Origin: an uncultured Oscillospiraceae bacterium
GTDB taxonomy: Bacteria > Bacillota > Clostridia > Oscillospirales > Ruminococcaceae
Assembly (NCBI GenBank): GCA_900555435.1
Contig: USLH01000088.1
Span: forward strand, 1-9,725
Direction: 5' to 3'
DNA length: 9,725 bases
Shown here: positions 6,503-9,725 of the stretch, piece after piece
Layout: the number at the start of each line of letters is the position of its first letter
Position numbering within the stretch: position 1 is the stretch's first letter
Program-made: the position numbers and the translations under genes
The notes under the pieces: model-generated
The model's input: the letters and a program-made list of their open reading frames with translations, nothing else
What the model was told of the DNA's origin: nothing
The model's database searches: none

Positions 6503-7675
6503 TTATTCGGAAAGCCGCCGGACGGCTTCCTTGGTGGCTTCCTGACTGCCGAAGGCGGTCAGGCGGAAAAAGCCCTCGCCGTTTTTGCCGAAGCCTGCTC
6601 CCGGCGTTCCCACCAGGTTCTTCTCCTCCAAGAGATAATCGAAATACTCCCAGGAGCTGCGCCCGCCGGGGCACTGGAGCCAGATGTAGGGGGAATTCTT
6701 CCCGCCGGTGAACCAGATCCCCAGCTTCTCCATGGCGGAGGCGATGACCCGGGCGTTTTCCATGTAGTATTCGATGTTAGCGTGGATCTGCTTCTGCCCT
6801 TCCGGGGTGAAGACGGCGGCGGCGCCCCGCTGGACGATGTAGGGAACGCCGTTGAACTTGGTCGTCTGCCGCCGGAGCCAGAATTTGTTGAGGGACGCCC
6901 CATCGAAGCAAAGCTCCTCCGGCACGACGGTATAGCCGCAGCGGGTGCCGGTAAAGCCGGCGGTCTTCGAGAAGGAGCAGAATTCGATGGCGCAGCGCTT
7001 GGCCCCCTCGATCTCGTAAATGCTCCGGGGAAGGGCGGAATCGTGGATGAAGCACTCGTAAGCGGCGTCGAAAAGCAGCACCGCCCCGCAGTCCAGAGCG
7101 TAATCCACCCACGCCTTCAGCTGCTCCCGGTTATAGACCGCGCCGGTGGGATTATTGGGGGAGCAGAGGTAGATGATGTCCGCCTTCACAGAAGGGTCAG
7201 GCAGGGGGAGAAAGCCGTTTTCGGCGTTAGCATTCATGTAAAGGATCTTCCGCCCCGCCATGATGTTGGTGTCCACATACACCGGATAGACCGGATCCGG
7301 AACCAGCACGGTGTTGTCGGTGGAAAAGAGATCGAGGATGTTGCCGAGGTCGCTTTTTGCGCCGTCGCTGATGAAAATTTCGCTGGCGCTTACCTGAGTG
7401 CCTCTACCGGCATAATATTCCTGCACGGCGTTCCGGAGGAAATCATAGCCCTGCTCCGGACCGTAGCCCCGGAAGGTGGCGGCTTCGCCCATTTCGGAAA
7501 CGGCGGCGTGCATGGCTTCGATCACCGCCGGGCAGAGAGGACGGGTCACGTCGCCGATCCCTAAGCGGATGATCTTCCGGTCGGGGTGCTTCGCCTGATA
7601 GGCGGCTACCTTCCGGTTGATGTTGGTGAAGAGATAACTTTGTTCCAGATTGAAATAGTTTGCGTTGATCTTCAT
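6503..7675 (-). CDS. dapL: LL-diaminopimelate aminotransferase
   Basis: DapL is a PLP-dependent class I/II aminotransferase that converts tetrahydrodipicolinate to LL-2,6-diaminopimelate with glutamate as amino donor. It bypasses the acylated intermediates of the DapD/DapC/DapE route to lysine and peptidoglycan. The protein is 390 residues, close to the usual length of about 400, and starts MKINANYFNLEQSYLFTNIN, typical of the family. Visible features are RLGIGDVTRPL (37-47), the substrate-binding GYGPEQGY (70-77), SDGAKSDLGNI near 103 (PLP phosphate site), SPNNPTG (172-178, Asn174 or Asn175), DAAYE (Asp203 to the PLP ring), and SFSKTAGFTGTRCGY (234-248), where Lys237 forms the Schiff base. 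AAGGAGG lies 6 nt before the ATG and overlaps the pyrG stop, only 12 nt away, so it is cotranscribed with pyrG. A strong terminator follows. The enzyme appears intact. It implies meso-DAP synthesis by the aminotransferase pathway in this organism. Confidence 0.95.
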   Translation of the reverse strand: MKINANYFNLEQSYLFTNINRKVAAYQAKHPDRKIIRLGIGDVTRPLCPAVIEAMHAAVSEMGEAATFRGYGPEQGYDFLRNAVQEYYAGRGTQVSASEIFISDGAKSDLGNILDLFSTDNTVLVPDPVYPVYVDTNIMAGRKILYMNANAENGFLPLPDPSVKADIIYLCSPNNPTGAVYNREQLKAWVDYALDCGAVLLFDAAYECFIHDSALPRSIYEIEGAKRCAIEFCSFSKTAGFTGTRCGYTVVPEELCFDGASLNKFWLRRQTTKFNGVPYIVQRGAAAVFTPEGQKQIHANIEYYMENARVIASAMEKLGIWFTGGKNSPYIWLQCPGGRSSWEYFDYLLEEKNLVGTPGAGFGKNGEGFFRLTAFGSQEATKEAVRRLSE

Positions 7676-7687
7676 GACAATCCCTCC

Positions 7688-9298
7688 TTAGTCAGCCTTT
7701 TTCTCCCGCTGCTCCAGAGCGGCGGCGATGAAATCCTTGAACAGCGGATGCGCCCGGTTGGGACGGCTCTTGAATTCGGGGTGGAACTGCACGCCTAAGC
7801 AGAAGCGTTCGCCGGGGACTTCCACGGCTTCCACCAGCCGGCCGTCGGGGGAGGTGCCGCCGATGACCATGCCGGCATCCAGAAAGGCCTGCCGGAACTC
7901 GTTGTTGAACTCATAGCGGTGGCGGTGACGCTCGGAGATCTCTGCTTTCCCGTAAGCGCGCTCCATCTCCGTCCCGGGCTGGATGGCGCAAGGATAAGCG
8001 CCCAGCCGCATGGTGCCGCCTTTGGGAATGTTCCCCTGCTGGTCGGGCATCAGGTCGATGACGCAGTGGCGGCTCTCCGGATGGAACTCGCTGGAATTGG
8101 CGTCCGCCCAGCCCAGAACGGAGCGGGCGTACTCCATGACGGCGATCTGCATCCCAAGGCAGATGCCGAAGTAGGGGACGTGGTGCGTCCGGGCGTACCG
8201 AGCCGCCGTGACCATGCCCTCGATGCCCCGATCGCCGAAGCCGCCGGGGACGATGATGCCGTCACAGCCGGCCAGAGCAGCGTCCACGTTGGTCTCGTCC
8301 AGCTGTTCGGAATCCACCCAGACGATCTCCACCACCGTTCCGTTTTCATAACCGCCGTGGTGGAGCGCTTCCACCACCGACAGATATGCGTCGTGGAGCT
8401 TCACATATTTGCCGACCAAGGCGATGTGAACTTCCTTCCGGCAGTTATTGATCCGGTCCAGCATTTCCTTCCATTCGGTGAGATCGATGTCCGCTGCCTG
8501 GATGTTCAGCTCCCGGCAGACGATGTCGTCCAGGCCGTTGTCTTCCAGCATCATGGGAGCCTGATACAGTACCGGCAGGGTCAGGTTCTCGATGACGCAG
8601 TCGGGCTTTACGTTGCAGAAAAGGGCGATCTTCTGCCGGATGGAGGGATCGATTGGCTCGTCGCAGCGGGTAACGATAATGTCGGGCATGATACCGAAGG
8701 ACTGGAGCTCCTTGACCGAATGCTGGGTGGGCTTCGATTTATGCTCGCCGGAGCTCTTGATGTAAGGAACCAGCGTCACATGGATGAAGAGGCAGTTCTC
8801 CCGCCCCACCTCATGCGCCACCTGCCGGATGGCTTCCAGGAAGGGCTGGCTCTCGATGTCGCCGGTGGTGCCGCCGATCTCGGTGATGACTACGTCGGCG
8901 TTGGTCTTTGCACCGACGGAATAGATGAAGGACTTAATCTCGTTGGTGATGTGGGGAATGACCTGGACGGTCTCACCCAGATACTCGCCCCGGCGCTCTT
9001 TGGAAAGGACGTTCCAGTAGACCTTGCCGGTGGTCAGATTGGAGAACTGGTTCAAGTCCTCATCGATGAACCGCTCATAGTGGCCCAGATCCAGATCCGT
9101 CTCCGCCCCGTCGTCGGTGACGAACACCTCGCCGTGCTGATAGGGGCTCATGGTGCCGGGGTCAACATTCAGATAAGGGTCAAATTTCTGGTTCCGCACC
9201 CGCAGGCCCCGCTGCTTCAAAAGGCGGCCCAGCGACGCCGCGCAGATGCCCTTGCCCAAACCGGACACCACGCCGCCTGTCACAAATACATATTTCAT
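7688..9298 (-). CDS. pyrG: CTP synthase (glutamine hydrolysing)
   Basis: PyrG makes CTP from UTP, ATP and glutamine in the cytoplasm, the last step of pyrimidine nucleotide synthesis. The chosen ATG at 9298 gives 536 residues starting MKYVFVTGGVVSGLGKGI, matching the family (about 535-545). A GTG eight codons upstream would also keep the frame but adds residues without family support. The synthetase half (1 to about 265) has the P-loop GGVVSGLGKG (8-17), TDDGAETDLD with a metal-binding Asp, ITEIGGTTGDIES (Glu140) and KSKPTQHSVKEL (UTP/CTP site). The glutaminase half (about 290-536) has PGGFGDRG, GICLGMQ with nucleophile Cys380, and QFHPE with His506 and Glu508 completing the triad. Everything needed is present. 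The ribosome binding site is modest (AGGGAA, 6 nt spacing). It has its own promoter at 9370-9398, a leader with a strong hairpin, and shares its transcript with dapL. Confidence 0.97.
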   Translation of the reverse strand: MKYVFVTGGVVSGLGKGICAASLGRLLKQRGLRVRNQKFDPYLNVDPGTMSPYQHGEVFVTDDGAETDLDLGHYERFIDEDLNQFSNLTTGKVYWNVLSKERRGEYLGETVQVIPHITNEIKSFIYSVGAKTNADVVITEIGGTTGDIESQPFLEAIRQVAHEVGRENCLFIHVTLVPYIKSSGEHKSKPTQHSVKELQSFGIMPDIIVTRCDEPIDPSIRQKIALFCNVKPDCVIENLTLPVLYQAPMMLEDNGLDDIVCRELNIQAADIDLTEWKEMLDRINNCRKEVHIALVGKYVKLHDAYLSVVEALHHGGYENGTVVEIVWVDSEQLDETNVDAALAGCDGIIVPGGFGDRGIEGMVTAARYARTHHVPYFGICLGMQIAVMEYARSVLGWADANSSEFHPESRHCVIDLMPDQQGNIPKGGTMRLGAYPCAIQPGTEMERAYGKAEISERHRHRYEFNNEFRQAFLDAGMVIGGTSPDGRLVEAVEVPGERFCLGVQFHPEFKSRPNRAHPLFKDFIAAALEQREKKAD

Positions 9299-9322
9299 AC
9301 GCCGTTCCCTGTTCCCTTCCAC

Positions 9323-9352
9323 GCGCCGCTTTTCCCTGTGGAAAGCCGGCGC
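9323..9352 (-). promoter_or_regulatory. Hairpin in the pyrG 5' leader
   Basis: In the short leader (about 60 nt) the minus strand can form a 13-position stem: left arm GCGCCGGCTTTCC, right arm GGAAAAGCGGCGC, loop ACAG. Two adjacent positions are mismatched. The right arm ends 24 nt before the ATG, just ahead of the ribosome binding region, and no U-tract follows, so it is not an intrinsic terminator. It could affect translation or mRNA stability. Function is inferred from structure alone. Confidence 0.45.
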
Positions 9353-9369
9353 TCACAAAAATATGCTAC

Positions 9370-9398
9370 ATTGTAAACGTGTGGTTTTCCGCCGTCAA
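9370..9398 (-). promoter_or_regulatory. SigA-type promoter of pyrG-dapL
   Basis: On the minus strand TTGACG (9398-9393) and TACAAT (9375-9370) are separated by exactly 17 bp, close to consensus for both boxes. Transcription should start near 9362, about 64 nt before the pyrG ATG. The initial bases would be A/T rich (ATATTTTTG). They are not the GGGC start that Bacillus pyrG uses for CTP-sensing reiterative initiation. The -10 lies in a small palindrome, TACA-T-TGTA (9367-9375). Confidence 0.8.
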
Positions 9399-9447
9399 GG
9401 CGCAGTTTTTCCAAAATACGCGGCAGAAAAGTGCGGCTTTTCATGCC

Positions 9448-9501
9448 CTGCGCCGAAATTGAAAAATATGGGGATTTCCTCTTGAATTCAGTGCGGCGCA
9501 G
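9448..9501. repeat. 8-bp inverted repeat upstream of pyrG
   Basis: CTGCGCCG at 9448-9455 and its exact reverse complement CGGCGCAG at 9494-9501 flank 38 bp. A third copy of the 7-bp core (GGCGCAG at 9399-9405) directly abuts the pyrG -35 box. A further hairpin lies at 9422-9447: GGCA+GAAAAG pairs with CTTTTC+TGCC, with a one-base bulge and a 5-nt loop. The region 9399-9535 holds no gene that I can support. These repeats could be regulator sites or chance in GC-rich DNA. Confidence 0.35.
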
Positions 9502-9510
9502 TGCTAAGAT
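9482..9510 (+). promoter_or_regulatory. Weak plus-strand promoter candidate
   Basis: TTGAAT (9482-9487) and TAAGAT (9505-9510) are spaced 17 bp on the plus strand. A transcript starting near 9517 would meet the bidirectional terminator by about 9570, giving an RNA of only about 55 nt that contains the CCCC/GGGG mini-hairpin at 9521-9535. There is no open frame in it. This may be a chance match. Confidence 0.25.
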
Positions 9511-9535
9511 GTAAAATACACCCCTCTTTTCGGGG

Positions 9536-9566
9536 AAGAAAAACCGGCGTCAGAATGACGCCGGTT
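9536..9566. terminator. Intrinsic terminator of the exonuclease III gene (bidirectional stem)
   Basis: A perfect 10-bp stem (AACCGGCGTC at 9542-9551 with GACGCCGGTT at 9557-9566, loop AGAAT) is followed on the minus strand by TTTTTCTTC. It begins 6 nt after the exonuclease III stop, so it ends that transcript and insulates pyrG. On the plus strand the stem is followed by TTTTCGCTTTATT, so it could also stop transcripts coming from the left. Confidence 0.9.
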
Positions 9567-9572
9567 TTCGCT

Positions 9573-9725
9573 TTATTCGCTTAGCTCCAGCACCACGGGG
9601 CAGTGGTCGCTGCCGGTGACCTCCGGCCAGATGTCGGCGTTCTTTACGCGGGGCAGCAGGCGCTCCGACACAATGAAGTAGTCGATGCGCCATCCCGCAT
9701 TCTTCTCGCGGGCGTGGAAGCGATA
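9573..9725 (-). CDS. xth: Exodeoxyribonuclease III (AP endonuclease), C-terminal fragment
   Basis: The minus strand encodes the last 50 residues of an exonuclease III/AP endonuclease, ending with TAA at 9575-9573; the 5' part is outside the window. The visible sequence begins YRFHAREKNAGWRIDYFIVS and contains TGSDHCPVVLEL. GWRIDYFIVS is the conserved strand before the active site. In SDHCPV the Asp-His pair holds the catalytic histidine that activates water (His259 in the E. coli enzyme). The enzyme cuts the backbone 5' of abasic sites and removes 3' blocking groups in base excision repair. The gene has its own terminator 6 nt downstream, so it is separate from pyrG although on the same strand. 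Bacillus names this gene exoA, enterobacteria xthA. Confidence 0.92.
   Translation of the reverse strand, partial: YRFHAREKNAGWRIDYFIVSERLLPRVKNADIWPEVTGSDHCPVVLELSE

Noticed and set aside
6353..7564. Long open frame (403 codons) on the plus strand opposite dapL
   Set aside because: It is a shadow of dapL; the protein is rich in Gly/Val/Asp repeats typical of reverse-complement reading and crosses the dapL terminator.
7919..9376. Long open frame (485 codons) on the plus strand opposite pyrG
   Set aside because: pyrG on the minus strand is unmistakable with all catalytic motifs. The opposite frame is open only because of GC-rich codon bias and has no family-like motifs.
1..9725. CRISPR array, tRNA, rRNA, insertion sequence or phage genes
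   Set aside because: No regularly spaced repeats, no cloverleaf-like sequence, no transposase or integrase motif and no terminal repeats were seen on either strand.

Overview
The window looks like chromosomal DNA from an anaerobic, fairly GC-rich Gram-positive bacterium of the class Clostridia. The clues are strong AGGAGG-type ribosome binding sites, intrinsic terminators with U-tracts, a YfhO-family envelope protein, the diaminopimelate aminotransferase DapL (common in Clostridia), and a CTP synthase P-loop of the form GGVVSGLGKG. This placement is an inference from gene content; no rRNA or other marker is present.

Layout. Positions 1-55 (minus) hold the first 18 codons of a TetR-type regulator with its ribosome binding site, an extended -10 promoter and a palindromic operator candidate. 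Positions 16-564 (plus) hold an SGNH/GDSL hydrolase that has lost its catalytic-serine end; its apparent N-terminus is only the tetR start and promoter read backwards. It is followed after 4 nt by yfhO (569-3208), a large polytopic membrane protein of glycosyltransferase type. Positions 3209-3672 carry hairpins and the remains of a frameshifted, unrecognised gene. A bidirectional terminator (3677-3721) closes the plus-strand unit.

From 3746 onward everything is on the minus strand. A three-gene unit transcribed from a promoter at 6329-6358 encodes a PnuC-like transporter (5592-6290), a glycoside-hydrolase-like TIM-barrel protein without a signal peptide (4109-5608, overlapping the transporter gene by 17 bp) and a small two-helix membrane protein (3746-4087). 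Next comes a pyrG-dapL unit (CTP synthase and LL-diaminopimelate aminotransferase, 12 nt apart), with a near-consensus promoter at 9370-9398 and a strong terminator at 6453-6491. The window ends in the C-terminal 50 residues of exonuclease III (9573-9725), with its terminator at 9536-9566.

No CRISPR array, tRNA, rRNA, transposase or obvious phage gene was found. pyrG, dapL and exonuclease III are housekeeping genes. The parts worth a second look are the tetR/SGNH breakpoint, the decayed gene after yfhO, the transporter/glycosidase-like pair, and the unexplained repeats and hairpins upstream of pyrG. I see no convincing evidence of a wholly new defence or mobile system here.
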